Assembly (NCBI GenBank): GCA_963676355.1
Contig: OY781093.1
Span: forward strand, 1,054,001-1,118,000
Length of the DNA: 64,000 nt
Source of the DNA: JAGLOK01 sp963676355
GTDB lineage: Bacteria; Bacillota; Clostridia; Christensenellales; UMGS416
Reading direction: 5' to 3'
A model generated the notes under the pieces. It was not told the origin of the DNA, made no database searches, and was given only the letters and a program-made list of their open reading frames with translations. Each line of letters starts with the position of its first letter. Within the stretch, counting starts at the first letter, position 1. Below, piece by piece: positions 27,826 to 35,767 of the stretch. Made by a program: the position numbers and the translations under genes.

Positions 27826-28562
27826 TGGCTGTTGTATTTGATAAAACAAAAATGCTTACGGATGTGCCCATGCATTATTGCCCTGGCTGTACACATGGAA
27901 TTGCCCACAGGCTTGTAGCGGAGTGTTTGGATGAATTGAATATCGGAGGAGATGCAATCGGTGTTGCGCCAGTTGGTTGTGCGGTGTTTGCATACAAATA
28001 TTTTAACTGTGACATGCACGAAGCGGCGCACGGAAGAGCTCCGGCAGTAGCTACCGGAATTAAAAGAGTTCACCCAGAAAATATTGTGTTTACTTATCAA
28101 GGAGACGGAGATTTAGCTTCAATAGGTGCAGCCGAAATAGTTCATGCTGCTGCAAGAGGAGAAAACATAACAGTTATATTCATAAATAATGCTATATACG
28201 GTATGACAGGCGGACAAATGGCACCGACTACCCTTGCGGGACAGGTGACGACAACATCACCATACGGAAGAGATGTGGCACATTGTGGAAGTCCTGTTAA
28301 GGTAAGTGAAATGCTTTCTCAGCTGGATGGGCCTTCGTATATTGAGCGAGTTGCATTAAACAATGTGAAAAATGTAAAGGCGGCAAAAAAAGCCGTCAAA
28401 AAGGCTTTTCAAAACCAGATTGATAAAAAAGGATTCTCGCTTGTCGAAATGCTTTCCACTTGCGCCACTAACTGGGGTATGTCGCCCGTTGAAAGCATGA
28501 AGTGGCTTGAGGATAATATGATTCCTTACTATCCTCTTGGCGTTTTCAAGGGAGGTGAATGA
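27825..28562 (+). CDS. korB: 2-oxoacid:ferredoxin oxidoreductase beta subunit (TPP-binding)
   Basis: The 245-residue protein has HYCPGCTHGIAHRL at the N-terminus and the TPP/Mg motif GDGDLASIGAAEIVHAAARGENITVIFINNAIYGMTGGQ. It overlaps korA by one base and ends just before korC. Only one CxxC pair is evident, so, as in KOR/VOR enzymes, it binds at most one cluster. Confidence 0.93.
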   Translation: MAVVFDKTKMLTDVPMHYCPGCTHGIAHRLVAECLDELNIGGDAIGVAPVGCAVFAYKYFNCDMHEAAHGRAPAVATGIKRVHPENIVFTYQGDGDLASIGAAEIVHAAARGENITVIFINNAIYGMTGGQMAPTTLAGQVTTTSPYGRDVAHCGSPVKVSEMLSQLDGPSYIERVALNNVKNVKAAKKAVKKAFQNQIDKKGFSLVEMLSTCATNWGMSPVESMKWLEDNMIPYYPLGVFKGGE

Positions 28563-28563
28563 T

Positions 28564-29097
28564 ATGACACAAAAGGTTATAATCGCTGGATTTGGCGGAC
28601 AGGGAGTTATGTCTTTGGGGCAGATGCTTTGTTATTCCGGCATGAACGAAGGGAAAAATGTATCATGGCTTCCTTCTTATGGCCCTGAGATGCGTGGTGG
28701 AACAGCAAACTGCCAAGTTATTATTTCAGAAACGGACGTGGCTTCGCCTATCATATCAAAAGCTGATGTGGTTATGGCAATGAATCTTCCGTCCTTGGAT
28801 AAGTTTGAAAGCAGCATAAAGCCGGGCGGAGCGCTTTTCGTAAACTCTTCATTGATAGAAAAGAAAGCATCGAGGGAGGATATAGATGTTTATTATATTC
28901 CTGCAAATGAAATAGCCGTGGAGCTCGGAAATTCGCGTGTAGCTGGCATGGTGCTTCTTGGTGCATACTTAGAAGCATCAAAGATCGTAAAGCCTGAAAG
29001 CGTCATAGATTCTCTTAAAAAGGTGCTGGGTGAAAAGAAACTGAACCTTATACCAGTAAACGAGCAAGCGTTAAAAAAGGGAGAACTTTTGGTTTAG
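28564..29097 (+). CDS. korC: 2-oxoacid:ferredoxin oxidoreductase gamma subunit
   Basis: The 177-residue protein begins with VIIAGFGGQGVMSLGQML and contains PSYGPEMRGGTANCQVIIS, hallmarks of the gamma (POR) domain. ATG 28564 is two bases after the korB stop, with GGGAGGTG upstream inside korB. It completes the four-subunit D-A-B-C enzyme and ends at the terminator at 29112. Confidence 0.93.
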   Translation: MTQKVIIAGFGGQGVMSLGQMLCYSGMNEGKNVSWLPSYGPEMRGGTANCQVIISETDVASPIISKADVVMAMNLPSLDKFESSIKPGGALFVNSSLIEKKASREDIDVYYIPANEIAVELGNSRVAGMVLLGAYLEASKIVKPESVIDSLKKVLGEKKLNLIPVNEQALKKGELLV

Positions 29098-29111
29098 AGA
29101 GTATGAATGAG

Positions 29112-29137
29112 GACCTGCGCAAATGCGTAGGTCTTTT
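29112..29137 (+). terminator. terminator of the kor operon
   Basis: The stem GACCTGCGC/GCGTAGGTC with loop AAAT and one G-T pair is followed by T5-6. Confidence 0.85.
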
Positions 29138-29222
29138 TTATGTTAAAGAATTTAGTGTTTACAAGGAAGAAGATTTTTTTCAAAATATAGTTTCAGTAGC
29201 AAAGCCGGAAATTATTTGAGAA

Positions 29223-29250
29223 TTTACATATAATATGTTTTAATTATAAT
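29223..29250 (+). promoter_or_regulatory. promoter of the zinc-ribbon protein gene
   Basis: TTTACA and TATAAT with 16-bp spacing lie about 50 bases before the ATG at 29302. Confidence 0.5.
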
Positions 29251-29301
29251 ATGTTAATTAGTAATGGATACAACATTAAAATAAGATGGAGAGTGGCTTA
29301 G

Positions 29302-31071
29302 ATGAATTGCAAAAAATGTGGATTTAACCTTGTAAACGGTCAAGACATCTGCCCCAGATGTGGGGCTTCACAATCAGATGCGCAAGAAGCTACACAAGGA
29401 ATTTCAATGGAGCTTCCGACTATGGAAACACCTGTTGAAAAAAAGCCTGATAAGAAAGTAAAGAAAACACCTGAAAAGAAGGCAAAAAAAGCGGTAAAAA
29501 AAGAGAAGCCGAAAATAGAAGAGGAGATGCCCACCGGAACAGATGTGGAGAATCCCGAAGAGGAGCCAAATAAAGAAGGAAGCAAAAACTGGCTTTATGC
29601 TGTTATCGGTATTGCAGCTGCGGCGGTTATAATCGTTATCGCTTTTCTTGTGATAGGATATGAGCCAAAAGGCGGCGATGATGAAAACTTTGTGATTCTT
29701 GCAACTACGGAAGATGAAATCTTTCTTGTAGAAGGACAAGAGCTGACTGAGATTGCTGAATTACCTGAAGATATTTATGCATCTGAAGTGATTACAGCAG
29801 TAGATGCAAAGAATTTTTATCTGTTAACTGATACGGAGTATAATGATGAATCGGGACAATATATAGGTGACTTGGTTTATCTTAAATCCAATGGCAAGGA
29901 AACTGATATAGACAGTGACGTGATTGTTGGCACACAGACACTTGTTGGGGATATACTATGGTATGAAAAGGCTGATAGGGAAGACAAAATAATCTGTTGC
30001 TATGACGGAAAAAATGTTATGGAAGTCATTGAAGAGGAGATGCTTAGCACATGGTATGGAACTGATAAAGCTGGGAAGGCATATTATTCCATTATGGATG
30101 AAGATGATTATACAACTGAAGTTTTTCTGATTGAAAATGAAGATGAAACATCAATTATGGACGAGGCTCAGATTGTTGCAGTAAGCAGTGATTATAAAAA
30201 AGTTGTTCTAGTGGTAGAAGATGATGGCGAATCAATTGTCAACATTTTTGATGGTAAGGATGATTTTGAAGTGATGGAAGATGTGCAGGATATTTTAATT
30301 AATAGCAAGACTCTTGACATGCTTGTTATATCCGATGAAGAAGACATGATGTTATATTACATTCCATATGGAAAGGAACCTATAGAAATCGACGATGAAG
30401 TAGAACGAATTGTACCACTTACAATTCAGTCAAACACATACTCATACATGGTGGAAGACCTCGGATCGAAAATATATTATGGCAAAAATGAAGACTTATA
30501 TGTTGCCGATTTCAAAGGCAAAGACAACGACAGAATCCTAAAAGATTATGAAGAAGTGAGCATGATAGATTTTGACTATAAATCAATGACGCTGACATAT
30601 GTCGATGATGATGAAGTCGTCACGTTTAACCTAAATACATTGAAGGAAACATCCGTGGAGCTTCCCGACGCAGATGAGCTTGGCTATTCCGACGTAGCTT
30701 TGGTTGGAAAATGGTATGTGTACAGAACAGAGGAAAATGAAGAGATTCTTGCTTACGATGGAAGCAAAAAAGATCCTTTGGAACTGTCTAATGATGCGGA
30801 TGAGATAGCTTCATTTGAAGGATTCATGGACAAGTATGTTCTTTGGATAAACTTTGATCAGGAACTCATTATATCGCAAATGAAGGAAGATACAGATGAT
30901 GAAATTGGCGATGAAATATATGATTATTGGACTACAAGTGACGGACAGATATATTTCTTGAGTGATTATGAAGATGGTGAAGGAGAATTATATTATATTT
31001 CAAAGGTAGGAAAAGATGCAGAAAAGCTAGAAAAAGATATTACTGATGTAATTAGAGTATTCTATAAATAG
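29302..31071 (+). CDS. zinc-ribbon single-pass membrane protein with acidic extracellular region
   Basis: The 589-residue protein begins with a zinc ribbon, CKKCGF ... CPRCGA (residues 3-20). A highly charged Lys/Glu linker (about 40-95) and one transmembrane helix (about 97-120) follow. The outside region of about 460 residues is very rich in Asp/Glu and in short repeated strand units resembling a beta-propeller. Proteins of this plan are common in Clostridia and unassigned; a sensory or surface role is a guess. It is monocistronic with its own terminator. Confidence 0.82.
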   Translation: MNCKKCGFNLVNGQDICPRCGASQSDAQEATQGISMELPTMETPVEKKPDKKVKKTPEKKAKKAVKKEKPKIEEEMPTGTDVENPEEEPNKEGSKNWLYAVIGIAAAAVIIVIAFLVIGYEPKGGDDENFVILATTEDEIFLVEGQELTEIAELPEDIYASEVITAVDAKNFYLLTDTEYNDESGQYIGDLVYLKSNGKETDIDSDVIVGTQTLVGDILWYEKADREDKIICCYDGKNVMEVIEEEMLSTWYGTDKAGKAYYSIMDEDDYTTEVFLIENEDETSIMDEAQIVAVSSDYKKVVLVVEDDGESIVNIFDGKDDFEVMEDVQDILINSKTLDMLVISDEEDMMLYYIPYGKEPIEIDDEVERIVPLTIQSNTYSYMVEDLGSKIYYGKNEDLYVADFKGKDNDRILKDYEEVSMIDFDYKSMTLTYVDDDEVVTFNLNTLKETSVELPDADELGYSDVALVGKWYVYRTEENEEILAYDGSKKDPLELSNDADEIASFEGFMDKYVLWINFDQELIISQMKEDTDDEIGDEIYDYWTTSDGQIYFLSDYEDGEGELYYISKVGKDAEKLEKDITDVIRVFYK

Positions 31072-31090
31072 AAAAAAGTTTTATAGATAA

Positions 31091-31123
31091 AGCATCCGAT
31101 GATTTAATCACGGATGCTTTTTT
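31091..31123 (+). terminator. terminator after the zinc-ribbon gene
   Basis: The stem AGCATCCG/CGGATGCT is followed by T6. Confidence 0.82.
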
Positions 31124-31148
31124 GTTTGAATTATTTATCAGTTTAAAA

Positions 31149-31547
31149 TTAGAAAATTAAAGCGATTAAAAAATATCCGATAGAGCTTGTTAGAGCAGAA
31201 AGAGCAGTACCCCATATTAGATCAATTATTGTTATTTTTATAGGCCAATCTTTTAAAGTAGCCAAGTTTGTAAGATCATATGTTGCGTATGTAACCAAAC
31301 CAAATATTGAACCAAATAGTAAAGCATGAGTCCAAGAGTCTTTTGATAGTGCAGGTTCAATTACAAACATATATAGTCCAAAAACAAATATCATGTAAAA
31401 AATTATTGCCGCAAACCAATTCGGCTTTTTTCTCATAATAAAACCGAGTTGATTATTATAAAATCTTTTTGCAACAAGACCTAGCCATGTAAAATCTAAA
31501 ACTAGAAATACTGCTAGAACTAAAATATAGTGTAATATTTTATACAT
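31149..31547 (-). CDS. DUF2177 family membrane protein
   Basis: The 132-residue protein has four hydrophobic helices and the DUF2177-type features DFTWLGLVAKRFYNNQLG and TYATYDLTNLATLKDWP. Function unknown. It is the last gene of a minus-strand run with the next two genes and probably the DAK2-DegV gene; the gap to the upstream gene is 3 bases. DUF2177 and DUF1295 genes are often neighbours. Confidence 0.82.
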   Translation of the reverse strand: MYKILHYILVLAVFLVLDFTWLGLVAKRFYNNQLGFIMRKKPNWFAAIIFYMIFVFGLYMFVIEPALSKDSWTHALLFGSIFGLVTYATYDLTNLATLKDWPIKITIIDLIWGTALSALTSSIGYFLIALIF

Positions 31548-31550
31548 TTG

Positions 31551-31892
31551 CTATTCCCTTTCTCCCATCATGAGCGTTGTTATATCATTGTTGCTTTTTC
31601 TTAGCGCGATAAACATATACAGACATATGGACATGCTGCCGCCGAGCATTATAAGGAAAAACCATATGATGCTGCGTATCAGAGATTTTTCTCTAAAGAC
31701 TATCCATAGGTAAAAAACTATGAAGGCTATATAAATATCCACAAAGGTAAACTGACCCCAGTAAATGTCAAGCATTATACTTCCTTCTGCTTGTATATCG
31801 TGTGCCACAACTCCATATATAATCAAACCAAGAAGAGCTAAAAATCCTAATAGAAAAATAATTTGTAAAATTGAGAAAGTTATCTTTTTCAT
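31551..31892 (-). CDS. small multi-pass membrane protein
   Basis: The product is about 113 residues with three hydrophobic segments and a short polar C-terminus. I chose the ATG at 31892 (MKKITFS), with GGAG seven bases upstream; it sits one base past the DUF1295 stop (TAATATG), which implies coupling. A longer in-frame start at 31952 would lie inside the DUF1295 gene. No family recognised. Confidence 0.65.
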   Translation of the reverse strand: MKKITFSILQIIFLLGFLALLGLIIYGVVAHDIQAEGSIMLDIYWGQFTFVDIYIAFIVFYLWIVFREKSLIRSIIWFFLIMLGGSMSICLYMFIALRKSNNDITTLMMGERE

Positions 31893-31893
31893 A

Positions 31894-32652
31894 TTAATCT
31901 CCATTCCTAAACCAAGGTATAAAAACACTTGTCTTATTTTTGTATTCCTCATACCCTTCTTTTTGCGAAAGTCTTTTTTCTAGCATTGGAACGCCAGAAA
32001 CGAATCTTATTATAAAAGTAATGGTTAGTGGGCTTATTATAGTAAACCAAGGAGCACCTGTTCCAAGAGCGATTAAAAATATTCCCCACCATACTACTAC
32101 TTCGCCAAAATAATTTGGATGTCGTGAATATCGCCATAACCCAGTGTCTATGAGTTTACCTTTGTTTGATTTATTGCCTATGAAGATTTCTAACTGCTTA
32201 TCTGAAATCAATTCAACTAAGAATCCTGCAAGCCAAACAACTGAGCCTATGATAATTAAAGAAAGATGCATTATTGAAGGGTTGATGTAAATGTATATAA
32301 ACTCTATTGACACTAAAAACATAATTAGTGCCTGAAACATGAAAAGCTGAAAAAATGATCTAATGTAGTATGAGTTTCCCCAATTTTTTCTGAACTTAGC
32401 ATACCTGAAATCTTCTGGTTTTCCGTAATTTCGTTTAAACACATGGAAGGCTAGCCGCAAACCCCAAAGAGATACTATAACGGTTGTTATTATTGGAATT
32501 ATAGTTATGTCTTGAAGAAAATTAATCCATGCAACAACTACAAAACCAAAGCCCCAACCGATATCTACAATTGATGCATTTTTTAATATAACCGCTAGAA
32601 CATACCAAATAGTAAAGTATGCAATAATGACTATGAGTGATTGAATTAACAT
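31894..32652 (-). CDS. DUF1295 / steroid 5-alpha-reductase-like membrane protein
   Basis: The product is about 252 residues with six or seven transmembrane helices and the C-terminal signature GLWRYSRHPNYFGEVVVWWGIFLIALG, which is the conserved NADPH-binding end of the DUF1295/ICMT-like family. Enzymes of this fold reduce or methylate lipid substrates; the actual one is unknown. Start ATG 32652 follows the upstream stop as TAATATG with AGGCGG before it; an in-frame alternative lies at 32673. Confidence 0.85.
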   Translation of the reverse strand: MLIQSLIVIIAYFTIWYVLAVILKNASIVDIGWGFGFVVVAWINFLQDITIIPIITTVIVSLWGLRLAFHVFKRNYGKPEDFRYAKFRKNWGNSYYIRSFFQLFMFQALIMFLVSIEFIYIYINPSIMHLSLIIIGSVVWLAGFLVELISDKQLEIFIGNKSNKGKLIDTGLWRYSRHPNYFGEVVVWWGIFLIALGTGAPWFTIISPLTITFIIRFVSGVPMLEKRLSQKEGYEEYKNKTSVFIPWFRNGD

Positions 32653-32653
32653 A

Positions 32654-34441
32654 TTAGTCACCGCCTTTAACATAAGCTACAGCGAATGAGCCTTTTCCGG
32701 CATTTAACCCAACAACCGGTGATATTGGTGTTACATACTCGGGATCTGAATGAGTGAAACTGTTTATTTGGGCGCTTAGATTTTTCAAATCATCTTTGTT
32801 ATCAGAATAAACCAGAGAGTAACTTTTAATGCCTTCGTTTTTAAAATCATTTTTCATTTCAGAGATAATTTTATCTAAAGCACTTTTTGTGGATAATGTT
32901 TTTTTGTGAACAGTTCCGTTGCCATTTTGATCAATTGAAACTACTGGTTTTAGTTTAACCATATTCAATATTACACCAAGAGTTTTTGGTATTCTTCCGC
33001 CTTTTATCATGTGCGAGAGATCATCTACACTTACAAATATCCTAATCTTTTTCTTGAGGCTATTTAATTTTTCTTCAACTATTTTTATATCTAGATTTTG
33101 TTCTGCCAGACGAGCGGCTTCAAGAACCAAAAGTCCTTGCGCAGCTGAATTTAATTTTGAATCGATTATAGAAATATTTTTACCTTCTGCAGCGACTTTT
33201 TTTGCTGCCTTTACTGCATTGTTATAAGTACCACTCATTTTTCCTGAGACGAATATTCCCACTATTGAATCATAATAATTAAACAAATGAGAAAAAGTTT
33301 TCTCTATAACACTAATGGATGGTTGGGCACTTGTCGGGTTCATTTTATAGGCATCTATTTTATTGTAAAATTCCTCAGGTGTGATTGTTAGTTTATCAAG
33401 GTATACCAATGAATCACATATTAAATTTAGCGGAATAACGGTTATTTGATGTTTGTCGAGTATATCCTGCGGTATGTCGGCGATTGAATCTGTAACTATT
33501 GCTGTATTTGACTTTTTATTATTGATTATGCTGTTTGCAAGCTTCATGTCTTCAATCTTTTGGGAAAGTATCTTTGATTCGGATGATATCACACTAAGCA
33601 CTTCATTTGGATGATTGGTGTGAACATGTATTTTATATCGCTTGCCTGTGCCTGTAATAACCAATGAGTCACCAAGTTTTTCTAATTTATCTTTATATAC
33701 TTCTTGAGAAGTTTCAGATTCAATATAAAATTGCGAGCAGTACCTGTTTATAATCTCATTATTTTTAACAATGAAATTTTTATGATTTTCAAGCTTAAAC
33801 TCCTGAGCGGAAAAGTTATTTTCTACTTCCCCTTTTTTAATGAAATCAAAAATACCTTCAATAAAAAGAAGAAAAGCTTTTGCTCCGGCATCAACTACAT
33901 TGTAGTCATTAAGCACTTTTAACTGTGATTTTGTTTTTTCTACCAACAATCGTGATTTATTAATAGAGTGGTGGAATACTTCTTCAAGGCTTGAAGATTC
34001 GAGCATGTTTTTCATTTCTTTTGCCCATCCGCGCATGACGCTTAATATGGTGCCTTCCTTAGGAGAGGAAACCGCTCTGTATGCGTATTGGGAAGCTTTG
34101 TCTGCTATTTCAATAAATTCTTGAAAGTTGATTTCGGATTTTGCCTTTGTTTCTGATGCAAAGCCGTTTAAATATTCTGCAAATATCATTCCGGAGTTGC
34201 CGTACGCATTCTCGGTTGCAACTTCTGAAATGGAGGAAAGTGCTTTGCTGATATTTTTATGTTTAATGGAATTTGAAATAACCATTTTCATAGTTAAAGC
34301 TAAGTTTGTTCCCGTATCCCCATCTGCAACAGGAAAAACGTTAATACTATTTAAATCTTTTTCATTATATATGATTTTCTGAGCACCACTAGTAAAATAG
34401 TTATAAATGCTGTGGCCATCTATTGTCATGGTATTTAACAT
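32654..34441 (-). CDS. DAK2-DegV fusion protein (fatty-acid kinase-like)
   Basis: The product is about 595 residues. The N-terminal DAK2/DhaL kinase domain (about 5-190) has the metal motif FPVADGDTGTN and NVVDAGAKAF. A FakA-like middle part leads into a DegV lipid-binding domain (about 310-595) with IVTDSIADIP and SGKMSGTYNNAV. In S. aureus, FakA and FakB are separate proteins that phosphorylate fatty acids; here both halves are one chain. The C-terminal motif reads GLNAGKGS where DegV/FakB proteins usually have G-x-H-x-GPG, so the expected histidine is missing. AGAGG lies six bases before ATG 34441. Confidence 0.88.
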   Translation of the reverse strand: MLNTMTIDGHSIYNYFTSGAQKIIYNEKDLNSINVFPVADGDTGTNLALTMKMVISNSIKHKNISKALSSISEVATENAYGNSGMIFAEYLNGFASETKAKSEINFQEFIEIADKASQYAYRAVSSPKEGTILSVMRGWAKEMKNMLESSSLEEVFHHSINKSRLLVEKTKSQLKVLNDYNVVDAGAKAFLLFIEGIFDFIKKGEVENNFSAQEFKLENHKNFIVKNNEIINRYCSQFYIESETSQEVYKDKLEKLGDSLVITGTGKRYKIHVHTNHPNEVLSVISSESKILSQKIEDMKLANSIINNKKSNTAIVTDSIADIPQDILDKHQITVIPLNLICDSLVYLDKLTITPEEFYNKIDAYKMNPTSAQPSISVIEKTFSHLFNYYDSIVGIFVSGKMSGTYNNAVKAAKKVAAEGKNISIIDSKLNSAAQGLLVLEAARLAEQNLDIKIVEEKLNSLKKKIRIFVSVDDLSHMIKGGRIPKTLGVILNMVKLKPVVSIDQNGNGTVHKKTLSTKSALDKIISEMKNDFKNEGIKSYSLVYSDNKDDLKNLSAQINSFTHSDPEYVTPISPVVGLNAGKGSFAVAYVKGGD

Positions 34442-34737
34442 TTTCAACCTCTATTCTACATGTCTGAACATGTTTTTGTAATTTTTATATGTAGGAAATT
34501 GTTTTAAAAACAATTAATTTGTACTATTTTATTTTATTTTATCATAATAATAGTGGGAATAGTGTAACTAAGTCACATAATTATAGTAAAAAGTTGTAAA
34601 AACAGACAAAACAAACACTGGCAATATAAAATTTTTATTTTGTTAACATGTTTATTGTAGTTTGGGATTACTATGTGTGATAGAATACTATTAAATAAAC
34701 AATAGAATTGTTTCCTTTGTGGAATATAGGTGATATT

Positions 34738-35589
34738 ATGACTGATAAAAAAATAGCGATAGTAACTGATTCAACTTGTGATTTATCTGACGAACTTATA
34801 GAAAAGTATTCTATATTTCTTATACCTATGCAGATAGTATTTGAAAATGCAATATATAGGGATAGGGTTGAAATTACTCCGGAAAAGGTTTATGAGCTTT
34901 TAGAAAATGAAGTTCCAAAATCTTCACTACCTTATTCTGAAGATGTTCAAGAGCTGATGGAAGAAATAATCGCTAAGGAATATACCGACGTTATATTCAT
35001 AACAGTATCTTCTGGACTTTCAGGCACATATAATATGGTAAACCTTTTAATGAAAGAATATAAAAGCAGGATAAATTATAAGGTTGTTGACTCATTATTT
35101 TTATCATTGGGACTTGGATTTCAAGTATTTGAGTGCGCGAAGGTTGCAAAGGAGACTGGAAGCGTTGAAGAAGCTCTTTCAAGGGTTGATGAGGTGCGCA
35201 AATCTATGGTTGCGATGTTTGTTGTAAAGACATTGCAGTACCTTAAAAAAGGCGGCAGGATTGGTAAAGTGGAAGGCACAGTTGGTGATATGCTTCATCT
35301 TAAGCCAATTATTGCTGTAAATGAAGAAGGGGTTTACCATACATTGGCAAAAGTCCGTGGAAGAAAGAAATCTATTCAGAAGATGTTTGATTTGGCAGTT
35401 GAAAAATTTAAAGGCAAGAAGATTAATTTAGGAATAGTTCAGGGAAAAGCAATTGATGAAGCTCAGGCGCTACTTGCACAGTTACGAGAAGTATTGGATA
35501 TAAATATGGATTTCATCACACAGATAAGTCCTGTTTTAGGCATGCACACAGGTCCTGGACTAGTTGGAATTATAGCATATGAAATTTAA
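34738..35589 (+). CDS. DegV family fatty-acid-binding protein (FakB-like)
   Basis: The 283-residue protein is a complete DegV domain: IVTDSTCDLSDEL, SSGLSGTYNMVN, LKKGGRIG and GMHTGPGLVGI, so the ligand-contacting Ser/Thr and the histidine are all present. FakB proteins hold the fatty acid whose carboxylate is phosphorylated by FakA. It is divergent from the DAK2-DegV fusion across a 296-base region. I chose ATG 34738 because AGGTG is placed correctly before it. Confidence 0.9.
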   Translation: MTDKKIAIVTDSTCDLSDELIEKYSIFLIPMQIVFENAIYRDRVEITPEKVYELLENEVPKSSLPYSEDVQELMEEIIAKEYTDVIFITVSSGLSGTYNMVNLLMKEYKSRINYKVVDSLFLSLGLGFQVFECAKVAKETGSVEEALSRVDEVRKSMVAMFVVKTLQYLKKGGRIGKVEGTVGDMLHLKPIIAVNEEGVYHTLAKVRGRKKSIQKMFDLAVEKFKGKKINLGIVQGKAIDEAQALLAQLREVLDINMDFITQISPVLGMHTGPGLVGIIAYEI

Positions 35590-35621
35590 CTGAAATGTTG
35601 TAAAAAAATATATAAAATTTA

Positions 35622-35650
35622 TTGCCAAGATAAATGTATTATGGTAATAT
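35622..35650 (+). promoter_or_regulatory. promoter of tRNA-Leu
   Basis: TTGCCA and TAATAT are separated by exactly 17 bp, 31 bases before the tRNA. Confidence 0.55.
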
Positions 35651-35680
35651 TGTTGTTACGTCAGAAATTCATTTATAAAT

Positions 35681-35767
35681 GCCGAAGTGATGGAATTGGC
35701 AGACGTGTCAGACTCAAAATCTGATGTCCTTCGGGACGTGTGGGTTCAAGTCCCACCTTCGGCACCA
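35681..35767 (+). tRNA. tRNA-Leu (anticodon CAA)
   Basis: The 87-nt class II tRNA has acceptor stem GCCGAAG/CTTCGGC with discriminator A and encoded CCA. The anticodon stem TCAGA/TCTGA has loop CTCAAAA and anticodon CAA at 35715-35717. The variable arm is TGTCCTTCGGGACG-like and the T arm contains GTTCAAGTC. It reads UUG codons. Its last 14 bases are one copy of the direct repeat that bounds the integrated element, so the tRNA stays intact after integration but has lost its own terminator, which now lies at 61675. Confidence 0.96.

Noticed and set aside
31765..31983. Plus-strand open frame opposite the DUF1295 and small membrane protein genes
   Set aside because: It is a shadow of two better supported minus-strand genes and lacks a ribosome binding site and family features.
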